Source: Caldilinea sp. CFX5
Lineage (GTDB): Bacteria > Chloroflexota > Anaerolineae > Caldilineales > Caldilineaceae
Direction of reading: 5' to 3'
Length of the DNA: 64,000 nt
Assembly (NCBI GenBank): GCA_021405325.1
Contig: QWII01000018.1
Span: 70,234-134,233, forward strand
The position numbers were made by a program, and so were the translations under genes. Positions within the stretch are counted from its first letter, which is position 1. The number at the start of each line of letters is the position of its first letter. The notes under the pieces were generated by a model. The model did not search any database. It was not told the DNA's origin and worked only from the letters and a program-made list of their open reading frames with translations. Below, in pieces: positions 17,133 through 27,100 of this stretch.

Positions 17133-18242
17133 ATGAAAATTACAGCAGTTGAATGCTGGACGGTTGTTGTCCCAACCATTCCCGGTCGCGTTCACAGCCC
17201 TGAACTGGTGGCGGAGACGGGGTGGGATCAAGTACCAAAACAGATCATCCGTCTTGTCACGGACACGGAACTGCATGGGATTGGCGAAACACATCGTGGC
17301 GTTACACGGGAAGAGGTGCGCCAGGGCGCCGCTTTGCTGCTGGGGCGCAACCCAGAAACGATCATCCTGCAAGACATCTATGGCACACGGCGCGACGGCA
17401 GCGAAACCAACGCCGAAGTTGGCGTCAGCCCGGCCTACGACGCCTTTGAAATGGCGATGTTTGACCTGGTGGGGCGGATGTGGGGCGTTCCGGTTCATGC
17501 CTTGCTGGGCGGCGCTGTGCGCGATCGCGTGCGCGCCGACTACTGGATGGGCCAACAGACACCCGAACATAGCAGGCGCAGTGTCGAGCGCGCTTTGTCA
17601 CTGGGCTTTACCGGCGTCAAGATCAAATGCCGGCTGGAAGATCCAATGGTCGAACGCTTGCGGGCAATTTTGGCGGTGGCCGGGCCTGACTTTAAGGTGA
17701 CGGTCGATCCAAATGAGCGCTTTTACACCGCCGAACAGACCATTGATCTGGCTCATCAACTGGCGGCGCTCGGCAATGTGGAAGTCTTTGAAGACCCGAT
17801 TCCCAAGCGTGATCTCGAAGGCTACATCCGTATCCACGAAGCGATCACCCTTCCGCTTGCCATGCACCTGAGCGACGGCCCGTCGATCATCCGTGGGGTC
17901 AAAGCCGGGGTGCTGGATTGCGTCAACCTGAATGGTAGTTTGGTTGGCTTTCAACGCAATGCGACTGTGGCTGCGGCGGCCGGCTTGCGTTGCTGGCACG
18001 GCTCCGGCAATGACCTGGGCATCATTGAAACGGCCTACATCCACGCCGCGGCGGCCGCGCCTAACTGTACAATGGCCTCGGATTTTGTCGGCAGTTGGAC
18101 GCGGGAAGATGATTTAATTGGCGAGCCGATTCCGTTTCACAAGGGCTACACGCCAACCCCAATGGCGCCGGGGCTGGGCTGTGAATTAGACATGACGGCA
18201 TTGGCGCGCTATACCCAGCACTATGAACGCATTGCTCTGTAG
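17133..18242 (+). CDS. Enolase-superfamily (mandelate racemase/muconate lactonizing) enzyme
   Basis: A 369-residue enzyme with the capping domain at 1-125 and a TIM barrel after it. The catalytic KxK motif is Lys163/Lys165 (GVKIKCR). Candidate metal ligands are Asp192 (VDPNERF), Glu220 (VFEDPIP) and Asp248 (LSDGPS). These enzymes abstract the proton next to a carboxylate, in dehydration of acid sugars, racemisation or cycloisomerisation. The third ligand region (HLSDGPS) differs from typical sugar-acid dehydratases, so the exact reaction is open. ATG 17133 is preceded by AAGGAGG with ideal spacing and is chosen over an upstream ATG at 17085. Divergent from the beta-helix gene. Confidence 0.85.
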   Translation: MKITAVECWTVVVPTIPGRVHSPELVAETGWDQVPKQIIRLVTDTELHGIGETHRGVTREEVRQGAALLLGRNPETIILQDIYGTRRDGSETNAEVGVSPAYDAFEMAMFDLVGRMWGVPVHALLGGAVRDRVRADYWMGQQTPEHSRRSVERALSLGFTGVKIKCRLEDPMVERLRAILAVAGPDFKVTVDPNERFYTAEQTIDLAHQLAALGNVEVFEDPIPKRDLEGYIRIHEAITLPLAMHLSDGPSIIRGVKAGVLDCVNLNGSLVGFQRNATVAAAAGLRCWHGSGNDLGIIETAYIHAAAAAPNCTMASDFVGSWTREDDLIGEPIPFHKGYTPTPMAPGLGCELDMTALARYTQHYERIAL

Positions 18243-18295
18243 CGTGCGCTGGCATGAAGTGGTATAGGTGTTCAGCTAACCTTTCGGGACGCCCT

Positions 18296-18328
18296 ACACC
18301 TGACAGGTTTTGGAAACCTGTCAGGTGT
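18296..18328. repeat. Family A inner palindrome, solo copy
   Basis: 15-bp arms identical to the inner hairpins at 12626-12658 and 57495-57527 (ACACCTGACAGGTTT, loop TGG, then the complement), without the outer arms. It lies between the convergent enolase-superfamily and SARP-like genes and may act as a terminator. Confidence 0.88.
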
Positions 18329-18370
18329 GCCACGGGTCTTTTTCTGGCCATCGATAGCTTATGCTTGCGG

Positions 18371-21300
18371 CTATGCGGTAAGCGCCTGCCATTGCTCCAC
18401 GGCTACCCTGGCTTGGGCAATGGCCTGCGCTGTTGTCAGTTGCCGCCCCTGTTGCCAGCTCTGCTGTAACATCGCCGGCGCCAGTTGCTTTTGGATGCCG
18501 GTGCGAATGGTGTTGTAGAAGTCAACTTCGATGGGTGCGCGTGGATTTTCCAGGGTTTCGCGTAGCGCCTCGGCCGCACCGAGAAGTTGGGCGCCCTGCA
18601 CTGGTTGGTGGCGTAGATTGAAAACGCCGGCCAGCCCTTCCAGTGTAAACGGGATCACATATTGGGCGCCGCCTTGGGGTGCTGCCTCCAGACTCTGGAG
18701 GAAGTAGCCGGCGGCGCAACCATCGTCGCCCTGGAGGAGCGCAAGAGCGCCGAGGTAGACGTGGGTCCACCCCAAGGCCATGCTGGCGCTCATCGCCTGC
18801 TGCATTGCCAATGCCTGGGGCAGCAACGCCGCGGCGCGTGCCAGATCGCCGGTGAAGAGCGCCAGATGCCCCAACGCCGCCAGCGTCATCGACTCTACGA
18901 TGGGGCGCTGATGGGCGCGTGTAACGCGCAAACATTCCTCGTATAGCTGCAAAGCGCGTTCCTGGTCACGCCCGGCGTCCACGAGGATGCCGGCCAGCAT
19001 ATAACAGGCGGTGCTGAGCGCATCCGGGTTCTCAATCTGGCGCGCCAGGACCAGCGACTCTTCCAGATAGGCAATGGCGCGTGCTAGATCCCCTTTACGT
19101 GCATAGAGCGTGGCGAGGGCATTGAGCGAGTTGACGCGTTGACGCCCCAAGTTTAGTTGTGCGCAGAGCTTCAAATTTTCGTCATGAAGGGCCAGCGCCC
19201 GCACGGGGTCGCCTTGCACGGTAGCTTGCAGCGCCGCGGCAGTCAACACGTCGGCCCGTAGCACGCTCTCCATGCCGGCGCTCTTGGTGAGAAGCTGTTC
19301 CAGCCACCAGCGTCCTTCGCTGAGCCAATCACGCCAGTACCAGAAGCGCGCCAAACGGTGGCCCAGCCGCATCGCCGCTTCCAGTTGATCCGTCCGGCTG
19401 AGATACCAGCGCAAGGTGGCCCGCAAGTTGTCCAACTCCCGTTCGATATCGGCCAGCCAGGTGGGCGCATGCATTTGCCACGGTTCGATCAGCGTCCAAT
19501 AGTAGTCAGCGTGGGCCTGGGCGACTGCGTCGGCGGCGCCCCGCGCCTGTAACTGTTCAGCGGCAAACTCGCGCATGGTCTCCAACAGCGTAAAACGGGT
19601 CTCGCCCTCATCCGTCGTCATCACCTGCACCAAACTCTTGTCGGTGAGCGCGGCCAGCACATCGAGGAGCGTAGACGGCTGGTCAGTGGGCGGTAATGTC
19701 GTTGCGTTTGGGTTGTGGCGCTGAAGTTGTGTGTTCAATCCTTCCAGCGCCGCGACCGTCCAACTGCCGACAAAGACGCTACAGCGTTCAAACCAGATCT
19801 GCTCCTCCACATCCAGCAGCCGATAGCTCCAATCAATGGTGGCGCGCAAGGTGCGTTGCCGTTCCGGCAGATCTTGTGAGCCGTGGGTGAGCAGCGCCAA
19901 CCGTTTGTCCAACCGGCGCGCCAGATCGCGCGGGGCCAGCAGTTTGAGCCGCGCCGCAGCCAGTTCGAGCGCCAGCGGTAGACCATCCAGCCGCACACAA
20001 ATGGCGGCGACATCGGCGGCATTCTCGGCGGTCAGTTGAAAGCGTGGATTGAGCGCTTGCGTACGCGCCAGCAACAACGCCACTGCCGGCACCGTTGCCA
20101 ACGTTGCCAGCGGCGGCAGATGGGCGAGATCAGGCAAGGGCAGCGGCGGCACGGGCAAGGTGTGTTCGCCATGCAAGTTGAGCGCGGCGCGACTGGTGGC
20201 CAGAATACGCAACTTGGGCGCGGCGGCCAGCAAGGCGGAAATCGCCGGGCCGGCGGCTAACAAATGTTCACAATTGTCCAGCACGAGGAGACTCTCCTGG
20301 TCGCGCAGATAGTCGGCCAGCCCAGTGGCGCTGCTCTGGTTCAATCCGTAGGCGTGCGCAATCGCTTGCAGCACCAGTTCCGGGTCGCGCACGGGTGCCA
20401 GGGCGACAAAGGTGGCGCCATCGGTAACTTGCGCCGTCAGGGTCCAGGCCACTTGGAGCGCCAGCCGTGTCTTACCGCTGCCGCCCGGCCCGGTCAAGGT
20501 CAACAGACGAACGTCTGGCATTTGGAACAGTGCTTGAATCGCAGCCAGCTCTGCTTCCCGATCAATCAACGGCGTGGCCGGCGCCGGCAAGGCTGGCCGC
20601 TGTGGTCGCCCAGGCGCCGCTTGGTCTGTGGCGCCTGGTGACGGCTGGTCAACGGCGTTGGCAAGGGCGGTAGCCGTGAGTCGCCCCCCGTGTGGCCGCC
20701 CCAACGGTAGCTGCCCTTGCCGCACGGCTTCGTAGACCGCCCGCGTTTCGGGCAGCGGACTGACACCCAGTTCCCGTTCCAGCATAATGACACATTGCTC
20801 AAATTGCCGGAGCGCCGCCGTGCGGTCACCGGCTGTGGCGTAGAGGGTGATCAACTGGCGGTGCATCTCCTCCGCCAGCGGGTCAACGGCCAGGGCGCGT
20901 TGGGCGGCGGCAATCGCCTGGGCGTAAGCGCTCCGGGCGACATAGGCATCGACCAGCAGCGCCAGGGCATCCAGATAGCGCCGCTCCCAACTTTGGCGCT
21001 CCTGGCCGGCCCATGCCTCGAATTCGGCGCAGGCCGGCAGGGCAAAACCGTCGAGAAAGGGGCCGCGGTAGAGATCCACCGCCGTAGTCAGCGGCTCTAC
21101 CATTCCGCCGCGGGTGGCTTGCGCGAGTGCTTCGGCAAAGACCACCGTGTCCGTTTGTAAGTGGTCAGGGTTGAGCAGAATGGCGTCACCCTGCGATAGC
21201 ACCAGCTCCGGGCAAGGCAACGCCTGGCGCAGTTGGTTGAGCAGCACGGTCAGGTTGCGACGAGCGGCGCTATCGTCAATATCGGGCCAGAACAAAAAAC

Positions 21301-21478
21301 AGAGTTGATCCCGCGCCACCGGACGGAGAGCCACGGCCAGCCGAAAAAAGAGCGCGCGCATCTGGCGGCGCGCCAGGGGGATGGCGGCGCCGGCGTTGAT
21401 CAGTTGCGGCGGGCCAAAGAGCGTCGCTTGCAAGGAGGATTGTTTATGGATTTTGTCGGTTACAGCGTTCATCGCCAT
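18371..21478 (-). CDS. SARP-like transcriptional activator with STAND ATPase and TPR
   Basis: A regulator of about 1035 residues. The N-terminal 100 residues resemble the OmpR-type DNA-binding module of SARP proteins ([14 protein letters not shown], then [22 protein letters not shown]). The bacterial transcriptional activator domain follows to about 260 ([17 protein letters not shown]). A STAND ATPase comes next, with P-loop GPGGSGKT near 325 and [11 protein letters not shown], then TPR-like repeats to the end. Members switch on gene clusters in response to an unknown signal. A TTG at 21496 opens the frame, but ATG 21478 or 21472 behind AGAGGGA is more likely. It is the second STAND regulator in the window with a different DNA-binding head. 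Confidence 0.87.
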   Translation of the reverse strand: MAMNAVTDKIHKQSSLQATLFGPPQLINAGAAIPLARRQMRALFFRLAVALRPVARDQLCFLFWPDIDDSAARRNLTVLLNQLRQALPCPELVLSQGDAILLNPDHLQTDTVVFAEALAQATRGGMVEPLTTAVDLYRGPFLDGFALPACAEFEAWAGQERQSWERRYLDALALLVDAYVARSAYAQAIAAAQRALAVDPLAEEMHRQLITLYATAGDRTAALRQFEQCVIMLERELGVSPLPETRAVYEAVRQGQLPLGRPHGGRLTATALANAVDQPSPGATDQAAPGRPQRPALPAPATPLIDREAELAAIQALFQMPDVRLLTLTGPGGSGKTRLALQVAWTLTAQVTDGATFVALAPVRDPELVLQAIAHAYGLNQSSATGLADYLRDQESLLVLDNCEHLLAAGPAISALLAAAPKLRILATSRAALNLHGEHTLPVPPLPLPDLAHLPPLATLATVPAVALLLARTQALNPRFQLTAENAADVAAICVRLDGLPLALELAAARLKLLAPRDLARRLDKRLALLTHGSQDLPERQRTLRATIDWSYRLLDVEEQIWFERCSVFVGSWTVAALEGLNTQLQRHNPNATTLPPTDQPSTLLDVLAALTDKSLVQVMTTDEGETRFTLLETMREFAAEQLQARGAADAVAQAHADYYWTLIEPWQMHAPTWLADIERELDNLRATLRWYLSRTDQLEAAMRLGHRLARFWYWRDWLSEGRWWLEQLLTKSAGMESVLRADVLTAAALQATVQGDPVRALALHDENLKLCAQLNLGRQRVNSLNALATLYARKGDLARAIAYLEESLVLARQIENPDALSTACYMLAGILVDAGRDQERALQLYEECLRVTRAHQRPIVESMTLAALGHLALFTGDLARAAALLPQALAMQQAMSASMALGWTHVYLGALALLQGDDGCAAGYFLQSLEAAPQGGAQYVIPFTLEGLAGVFNLRHQPVQGAQLLGAAEALRETLENPRAPIEVDFYNTIRTGIQKQLAPAMLQQSWQQGRQLTTAQAIAQARVAVEQWQALTA

Positions 21479-21726
21479 TTTTCCCTCTTTCGCCAACGGC
21501 CTAAGCGGTTAGCATGAACTTAGCCGATTGCTCAGACCTTTTGCATTAGCTAAAGTAAGCGGTGCGGGTTGGTTTTTGCCGCCGATAGCCGGTTGGCTAC
21601 CCCTAACCCTTGACAGAGTTGCATTTACTGGTAATACTGATTATCTTAGCAACCGTACCGTTTGCGGAGCGTCTTTTTTGCGTTTGTTGGGGAAATTGGC
21701 AGTTCACTAGATGCGTATGGGTTGCC

Positions 21727-23130
21727 TTACCGTAGGCCAAATTCTTGCTCGACCTGGGTGAGGCTCTCAGCGAGGATGGTAATAATCTGGTCAATTTCGG
21801 CACGCGTGACGACGAGGGGCGGGGCAATGTGCAGAATTTCCCAGACACGCGTCAAGAGCCGCCGCTCGTTGACCAGGGCATGAAGCCGTTTGATAAAATC
21901 GGAGTCGCGCGCCCATTTTTCTTTGGTCGTCTTGTCTTTCACCAGTTCGATGGCGCAGAGCAGCCCCAAACCACGGGCGTCGCCCACGGTGGGGTGGGTG
22001 TCAACCAGCGCCCGCAACCCATTGAGCAAATAAGCGCCCATCTCTGCCGCCCGTTCGACCAGCCCTTCCCGTTGCATGATCTCAATGTTTTTGATGGCAG
22101 CCGCGGCGGCGACGGCGTGACCGCCAAAGGTCAACAGGTGGGAGAGGGTGTTGGATCCCTGGGTGAAGACTTCGTAGACATTTGGGCGGACAACCGCAGC
22201 GGCAATCGGCGCATAGCCGCTGGAAAGCCCTTTCGCCATCGTCATAATGTCCGGCACAAAGCCAAAATGTTCGGTGGCGAACCATTTGCCGGTGCGGCCA
22301 AAGCCGTTGATCACCTCGTCGGCGATCAGCAACACGCCGTGGCGGTCACAGATGTCGCGCAACATTTGCCAGTATTTGGGCGACGGGATGTGGACGCCAT
22401 TGGCCGACGAGATCGGTTCCCCAATCACCGCCGCCACCGTCTCCGGCCCCTGGAAGATGATCTCTTGCTCGACAAACTTGGCGCACATAATGTCGCCCGC
22501 TTCGCCTGCCAGGTCAAAATCGTTGCGGTAATGATTGGGCGACGGCACATGATAGACGCCCGGCATCATGGGGCCGAAGAAGCGTTCCATCTGGGTGCGG
22601 TTGCCGGTGGTCAGGCTCATGGCGCCGTAGGTCATGCCGTGATAGGAGCCGCGGCGGGCGATGATCTTGTAGCGTTTGGGGAAGCCGCGCAAGACCTGCA
22701 CTTGTTTGGCAATCTTGATCGCCGTCTCCACTGCCTCCGAGCCGCCGGAGCAAAAGAAAACCCGTTGCAAATCGCCGGGCGTGATCTGCGCCAATGTTTC
22801 GGCCAGTTGCACCGCCGGCACCGAGGTGTAGGAAGAGGCGGAGACATAGGCGAGCTTGGCGGCCTGTTCGGCCATCGCCTCGGCAATCTCGCGGCGTCCA
22901 TGACCGGCGTTGACGACCCAGAGACCGGAGAGCGCATCGATCCAGCCGTCGCCACGGGCGTCGTAGAGGGTGCAACCTTCGGCGCGTTCAAAGACATGTA
23001 ACCCCTGTTGCTCGGCTAGTTCGACATAATTGGCGGAATGAATCCAGACATGGTCGAGCGCGGTTTGGTAGAGTGGCTCCTGATACATGGTGCGCGCGGC
23101 GACTTCAGGGCTGGCGTTGACGGTAGACAT
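21727..23130 (-). CDS. Class III aminotransferase (omega-amino acid:pyruvate type)
   Basis: A 467-residue PLP enzyme, full length for class III aminotransferases. PLP contacts visible are the phosphate loop CSGGSEAVE (127-134), the aromatic region YHGMTYGAMS (163-172), Asp271 (IADEVINGFGRTG) and Schiff-base Lys300 (MTMAKGLSSGY). Such enzymes move an amino group from an omega-amino acid, polyamine or beta-amino acid to pyruvate or a keto acid; the substrate is not determined by sequence. ATG 23130 follows AAGGAGGA. No biotin genes are nearby, arguing against BioA. The 248 bases between its stop and the start of the SARP-like gene hold no clear gene. Confidence 0.87.
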   Translation of the reverse strand: MSTVNASPEVAARTMYQEPLYQTALDHVWIHSANYVELAEQQGLHVFERAEGCTLYDARGDGWIDALSGLWVVNAGHGRREIAEAMAEQAAKLAYVSASSYTSVPAVQLAETLAQITPGDLQRVFFCSGGSEAVETAIKIAKQVQVLRGFPKRYKIIARRGSYHGMTYGAMSLTTGNRTQMERFFGPMMPGVYHVPSPNHYRNDFDLAGEAGDIMCAKFVEQEIIFQGPETVAAVIGEPISSANGVHIPSPKYWQMLRDICDRHGVLLIADEVINGFGRTGKWFATEHFGFVPDIMTMAKGLSSGYAPIAAAVVRPNVYEVFTQGSNTLSHLLTFGGHAVAAAAAIKNIEIMQREGLVERAAEMGAYLLNGLRALVDTHPTVGDARGLGLLCAIELVKDKTTKEKWARDSDFIKRLHALVNERRLLTRVWEILHIAPPLVVTRAEIDQIITILAESLTQVEQEFGLR

Positions 23131-23235
23131 GCGATGTCCTCCTTATGGCTGAAAAATTTCGGTTGGATGGCGGATGCAAAGGTACGATGATAACAGTAAA
23201 CTAATCTGGTCTGGTAATCCCTGTGCTGGTGTCGG

Positions 23236-23437
23236 GTCCGGCCACCCTGCCCTGAAAACAACAGGGATTTCGCAGATTTCAAAGATTTATATTGCAAATT
23301 CATCTGTATAATCTGCGAAATCCCTGTTGTTTTCATTGGCTGTGGCGCACAATGGTGCATGGCTACTTCCTGGAAGAGGCGGAAACGGTTTTGCACGAGC
23401 GAGCGCTAGTTGCCTCTTCCAGGAAGGGTGGCCGGAC
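23236..23437. repeat. Three-part composite palindrome
   Basis: Outer 13-bp arms (23236-23248 and 23425-23437, GTCCGGCCACCCT and complement) enclose two further hairpins. One has perfect 25-bp arms at 23253-23277 and 23311-23335; the other has 15-bp arms at 23366-23380 and 23412-23426. The whole can fold as a three-way junction. It occupies most of the gap between the divergent aminotransferase and EEP genes (23131-23495). Confidence 0.85.
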
Positions 23438-23495
23438 TTGCACCGGTACATGAGTTATTCTGCCATTGTAGCCGTAAGCAGGAAAGGTGGAAAAG

Positions 23496-24332
23496 ATGCG
23501 GGGTGGGCGTTTACAACAAAAGCTTTTGGCGACGGCGATCACGTCGCTGCTCTTCTGGGGTGTTGGCGCCTTGGGGATCATGAAGGCAGCGCCTCCTGTG
23601 ATAGCTGCCGATCAGCACTCTCTGCGTGTGATGACCTGGAACGCCCATTTCCGCAACCAGAACAGCGCCGCCTTTTTCGCCGCCATTGCCGCCGAGCAAC
23701 CCGATCTGATTGCTATTCAGGAACTGGGCGCGCCGCTGGCTGAGGTGATCCGTGTGCAGTTGCGCGAACGCTTTCCCTTTCAGGAGCTACACCCCGCCCA
23801 TAACCCGGCGGGTATGGCGATTCTCAGCCGCTATCCCTTTATGACGACAATGCCGCCGGATTTTAGCCCAACCGCTGGGTGCAACTGTCAGATCGTCACT
23901 ATCGACGTTGCCGGTCAACCGATCACCCTCATTAACACCCATCCCTGGCCGCCGAAGACCGGTTTGACCGGCGGCGGGACCTTTGAGTTTGACACCGAGA
24001 ACCAGGATCGCATCTTTGACCAACTGCTGCTCCGCATTGCGCAAGCCGCCAGTCCGTTGCTGGTGGTGGGCGATCTCAACACCATGCCCATTCAAGCCAA
24101 CTATCGGCGGCTCACCCAGGTATTACAAGACGCCTATGTAACCAGCGGCGTCGGGCCGGCCAGCACCTTTCCGGTGGCGCGCGCTCAGCAGGGTTGGCTC
24201 CGGCAACCGTTAATTCGGATTGATTACATCTTCTACGATACTGCCTGGCAGGCGCAGCAGACATGGGTCGGCGCTATCGACGGGTCGGATCATCGGTATG
24301 TGATGGCGGAGCTGGTACTAAATCGGGAGTGA
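23496..24332 (+). CDS. Membrane-anchored endonuclease/exonuclease/phosphatase (EEP) family protein
   Basis: About 278 residues. A hydrophobic segment at about 11-30 acts as signal or anchor, so the catalytic domain faces outward. EEP active-site motifs appear in order: VMTWNAHFR, IAIQELG (metal-binding Glu), INTHPW, VVGDLNTMP (Asp/Asn), RIDYIFYD and the terminal GSDHRYV (catalytic His). The family cleaves phosphodiesters in DNA, RNA, phospholipids or sphingolipids; the extracellular site favours nutrient scavenging or lipid hydrolysis. ATG 23496 follows GGAAAGGTGG; a GTG at 23487 is an alternative. It is distinct from the degraded EEP gene at 52.0-52.9 kb. Confidence 0.85.
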   Translation: MRGGRLQQKLLATAITSLLFWGVGALGIMKAAPPVIAADQHSLRVMTWNAHFRNQNSAAFFAAIAAEQPDLIAIQELGAPLAEVIRVQLRERFPFQELHPAHNPAGMAILSRYPFMTTMPPDFSPTAGCNCQIVTIDVAGQPITLINTHPWPPKTGLTGGGTFEFDTENQDRIFDQLLLRIAQAASPLLVVGDLNTMPIQANYRRLTQVLQDAYVTSGVGPASTFPVARAQQGWLRQPLIRIDYIFYDTAWQAQQTWVGAIDGSDHRYVMAELVLNRE

Positions 24333-24442
24333 TGGGGGACGGACGCGGATGCAGGATGAGCGGATTGTTAGGGGCAGAGAATGGATCAAAAAACCTATCT
24401 GCATATATGGCTTCCCGGTCAACGGTCACATCTGCGCCAAAG

Positions 24443-24751
24443 TTAACCGTCTGGACGCGAAAAGGCTTGCGGGTGATCTGTACAGCTTCTTTTTGGGCAA
24501 TGTCTTGCTTGAGGGACTGGAGTAGCAGTTCGATCACTTGGAATGGAAAAATGGCGCAGCATTACGCTCAAGATCCGTTTTGCCTTGCGATCCAACCGTA
24601 AAACAATCGAAGCGGTCAGTTCCAAGCCGGTAGCCGGGCCATTTTCCCCGAAAAAGATCTCGAGAATATCCGCCTCTTCGTCATAGACCAGGCGGACTGG
24701 CGTACTATCTTGCGCGACCATTTCCGTTCTTTGTAGTTTTACTGCGCCCAT
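24443..24751 (-). CDS. DUF2283-like small protein, probably frameshifted
   Basis: The first 55 residues (VRLVYDEEADILEIFFGE, then TASIVLRLDRKAKRI) look like DUF2283 proteins, small proteins of unknown function often found near toxin-antitoxin or accessory genes. The last 40 residues are Arg/Pro/Cys-rich and do not look natural. Around 24530 another frame on the same strand opens into a better-looking helix (FQVIELLLQSLKQDIAQKEA) running to 24274. I infer a frameshift joining the two parts (true extent about 24274-24751). An intact gene with a strange tail cannot be excluded. Confidence 0.45.
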   Translation of the reverse strand: MGAVKLQRTEMVAQDSTPVRLVYDEEADILEIFFGENGPATGLELTASIVLRLDRKAKRILSVMLRHFSIPSDRTATPVPQARHCPKRSCTDHPQAFSRPDG

Positions 24752-24910
24752 TTTTACCTTTGCGGCTAGATATGGATTTGAGGCTGTCGTCGATTGTAAC
24801 TTACTTTCAAATACACCCCTAGACGGCGCGAATTTTTACCACATTGGAACAGGTTGGCAACGCACCGTCACAATGTCCCGGAAGACTACCAAGAGTGTCG
24901 TCCTATTTGA

Positions 24911-24999
24911 TGAGGGTTAGGAAATTGTTTCGGTAATCGAAGTCGAGTCGGCACGGCGTGTGCCTGACTCCTCGTTACTGAAATAAATAAACAACCTCA
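24911..24999. repeat. Imperfect long hairpin in a gene-free stretch
   Basis: Nested imperfect arms run from TGAGGGTT at 24911 to AACCTCA at 24999, with a core GAGTCGGCAC/GTGCCTGACTC near 24944-24970. The remainder of 24752-25077 shows no gene. It lies beyond the 3' end of the lipoprotein gene and may end its transcript. Confidence 0.5.
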
Positions 25000-25077
25000 T
25001 TAAATAGTATGAAACGCAAACTAGATGCGTAGGTCATCGTCGATAAACTCTGCCAGTTATCAATCGATCGGGACACG

Positions 25078-25626
25078 TTATAGAACTTCAATCTGCAACA
25101 GCACTGTGGATTTACCTGCTATCCCCCAGTTAAATGCTTCTATTGATGATACTGTTATTCTATAGTGGCTCATGTTTCCTTCATATAGCACTGATCCACC
25201 TATGCCAACTCTATAGCATTGACTCTCTTTTGTGGGACTACTTAAAGAAAAATCCAAATGAAACTCACCAAGCTTAAGTCCTACATGGGTGCATTCCATT
25301 CCAAATTTTTTAAAGAATTCATTGCTTGCTTCTTTTGATTTTCTGTATCGGGTAACTTGTTTTGACTCTATAGTCAAATCCCCATTAAATAGTTCTTTCT
25401 TGCCGGTTTCAAACAAATCCTCCCACAGTGGAAACATATATCCATTGGTAATCTCTACGATTAAAGGTTTAGTAGTAGAAGTTGCGACAGACATAGGTAC
25501 AGGGGCTAGAGTGACCGTTGGCACCGCTATCATAGTAGGATCTTGCTTGTTACAAGATGTCAATAAAATAACTAACAAGGTCATTAGATGATACCGAAAC
25601 ATCTGTAAACGAGAAGAAAAAGCCAT
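25078..25626 (-). CDS. Putative lipoprotein of unknown function
   Basis: The frame from ATG 25626 gives 182 residues. A hydrophobic signal peptide ends in the lipobox LLTSC, followed by NKQDP, so the mature protein should be lipid-anchored. A Thr/Pro/Val-rich tether leads to a beta-rich domain of about 130 residues with a possible disulfide pair (MECTHVG and SQCYRVG). I do not recognise the domain. Base composition is clearly lower in GC than the neighbours, as for the next gene, which suggests a transferred segment. The upstream in-frame ATG at 25716 would precede an implausible Arg-rich leader and is rejected. Confidence 0.6.
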   Translation of the reverse strand: MAFSSRLQMFRYHLMTLLVILLTSCNKQDPTMIAVPTVTLAPVPMSVATSTTKPLIVEITNGYMFPLWEDLFETGKKELFNGDLTIESKQVTRYRKSKEASNEFFKKFGMECTHVGLKLGEFHLDFSLSSPTKESQCYRVGIGGSVLYEGNMSHYRITVSSIEAFNWGIAGKSTVLLQIEVL

Positions 25627-25821
25627 AAGTTCTACCGTAACCTTTCGCTCTATGGGGTGTGCTGCTGAACGACCAGGGTTTAGCTGCCACCTTGCAGCAG
25701 CCATTGCCAAGGCCAAGGGCTTTCGGATTCAAAATACAAAAAGTTTAGATCTTGCACGAGGCAGGGCGGTTCAGTTATAACCCGTTGTTGGGTCATTCTT
25801 TACAGTTCACTATCGCAATAG

Positions 25822-26358
25822 TTAAGGGAAATCGCCTGATAGATCATTAATCTTTGTGTAATTTCTCTGAATTCCTTTCCAAAGCATACTATTTAATATG
25901 TTAACCGCCCGGAGATACTGATCCCGCGGCTCTTTTGGAGAAAGTGGTTGATGATTTATTTCTACATGCTTTGGAAGCCATAATTCTGAACATCGATTGG
26001 AGATGCTCTGCGTAGTAAAGTTTATTGGAATCTCAAAATGCGCAAAATCATTTCTAATCTTACGAATAAGATTCAAATCATTATAAACATGGCTACCGTA
26101 AAGACCAAGAGCAAATGCTAAGTTTATTTTGGCGCTAAAACTATGCATAGGGCCTGATAACTTGAAAAGCTCTTTCGTTGCTGAATTGCATAGAAGTCGA
26201 ACTCTAATGGCTTCTTCTAATTGTTTGTCAATAAGAGAAGCGCCAATAATGGCAGCACCTCTATCGGTTTGTGCTTCCAGTTCTTGAATTATTTGGCGAT
26301 GGTTCTCATCTATTATAGTCCAAGCCATATTAAACCTTTCTGTATAATTGGTGCCCAC
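25822..26358 (-). CDS. MltR-like (mannitol operon repressor family) protein
   Basis: A 178-residue helical protein. The stretch ERG/DRGAAIIGASLIDKQLEEAI at 32-51, followed by a segment with HSFSAKINLAFALGL and IRKIRNDFAH, is typical of the MltR/YggD fold, named after the E. coli mannitol repressor partner MltR. Many members away from mannitol genes have unknown functions, often in accessory DNA. No mannitol genes are nearby, so a role as a mannitol regulator is not supported. GC content is low, matching the adjacent lipoprotein gene. ATG 26358 is used; no strong ribosome site is visible. Confidence 0.65.
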   Translation of the reverse strand: MGTNYTERFNMAWTIIDENHRQIIQELEAQTDRGAAIIGASLIDKQLEEAIRVRLLCNSATKELFKLSGPMHSFSAKINLAFALGLYGSHVYNDLNLIRKIRNDFAHFEIPINFTTQSISNRCSELWLPKHVEINHQPLSPKEPRDQYLRAVNILNSMLWKGIQRNYTKINDLSGDFP

Positions 26359-26890
26359 AAATTAGAATCAGGTTGTAGAAGGGAACCCTCAAAAGTAGCT
26401 TGGTAGTGATGAAAGCGGACCAACATTATGTGGAACAGTACGTTGCGACGATTAGGCCGATAACCGCAGAAGCCGCTAATGGGCGGATACCGCCTAATAC
26501 CAAAAGAATTCCGCTTTCTTCTAGTTGTCGAAAAAGGGTAGAATGAATAGTTTTCACCTAAACAGAACAGTATTATCAGTATTGGGTCAGTGTGAAGGGT
26601 TACGGCCTAGCCGTACGATTAGGAGTAGACAACATACATTCTTACTAGAAAGTAAAGAGCTTGCCGCTAGTATAACCACTTTTCTCTATCTTGTCAATCA
26701 CATTTTCTTTGCTCTTTGCTTACAGGGAACATCAAGGCACAGCAACCAGCTCCGCCAAATAGAAACCATCTTCAAAAGCGTGAATAGTACTTGATATCAT
26801 AAAAAGTTACGCCAATTTACAGAGGCGAGAAGCTGCCTCATGAATCAACATGCGGCTGTGCCTTGGGGCTGCGAATGAGTGACACCCCCC
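26359..26890. other. Low-GC gene-free stretch
   Basis: No convincing gene. An open frame at 26525-26794 (+) has no ribosome site and no protein-like features. A hairpin with ATTAGGC/GCCTAAT ends spans about 26451-26506. The stretch separates the low-GC pair of genes from the toxin-antitoxin locus. Confidence 0.5.
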
Positions 26891-27100
26891 CTACACCGTC
26901 GATAGATCCCACTCCTCATAAATCTTCGGCACGTCGCTGATTAGCCGTTTGATATAGGCTTCTTGCGGGTGGAGGATCACGGCATCGGCCGAGCCGCGTT
27001 CGACAAATTTGCCATGTTCCATGATGTAGACCGTGTCCGAGACATAGTAGGCCAGGCCGATGTCGTGGGTGATGAAGGGCGTTCCCGATTTGGCCGTCAA
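26891..27100 (-). pseudogene. 3' remnant of an oligopeptide ABC transporter ATPase (copy 1)
   Basis: The last 69 codons match the C-terminus of Dpp/Opp-type ATP-binding subunits: [14 protein letters not shown] (the H-loop His), [13 protein letters not shown], then [15 protein letters not shown]. The Walker A, signature and Walker B regions are absent. Upstream the frame runs straight into the HigA stop codon. Bases 26891-27072 recur at 27876-28057 with 11 differences in 182. It is a broken gene, not functional by itself. Confidence 0.85.

Noticed and set aside
21745..23001. 418-codon plus-strand frame opposite the class III aminotransferase
   Set aside because: Same reason: His/Gly/Arg-rich translation, no motifs, while the other strand encodes a complete PLP enzyme.
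24911..24999. Integron attC site
   Set aside because: The ends read GGTT...AACC, the reverse order of the RYYYAAC...GTTRRRY ends of attC, and no integrase is present.
26525..26794. Small plus-strand gene in the low-GC stretch
   Set aside because: No ribosome site, Ser/Arg-rich composition without pattern, and no neighbours suggesting a role.
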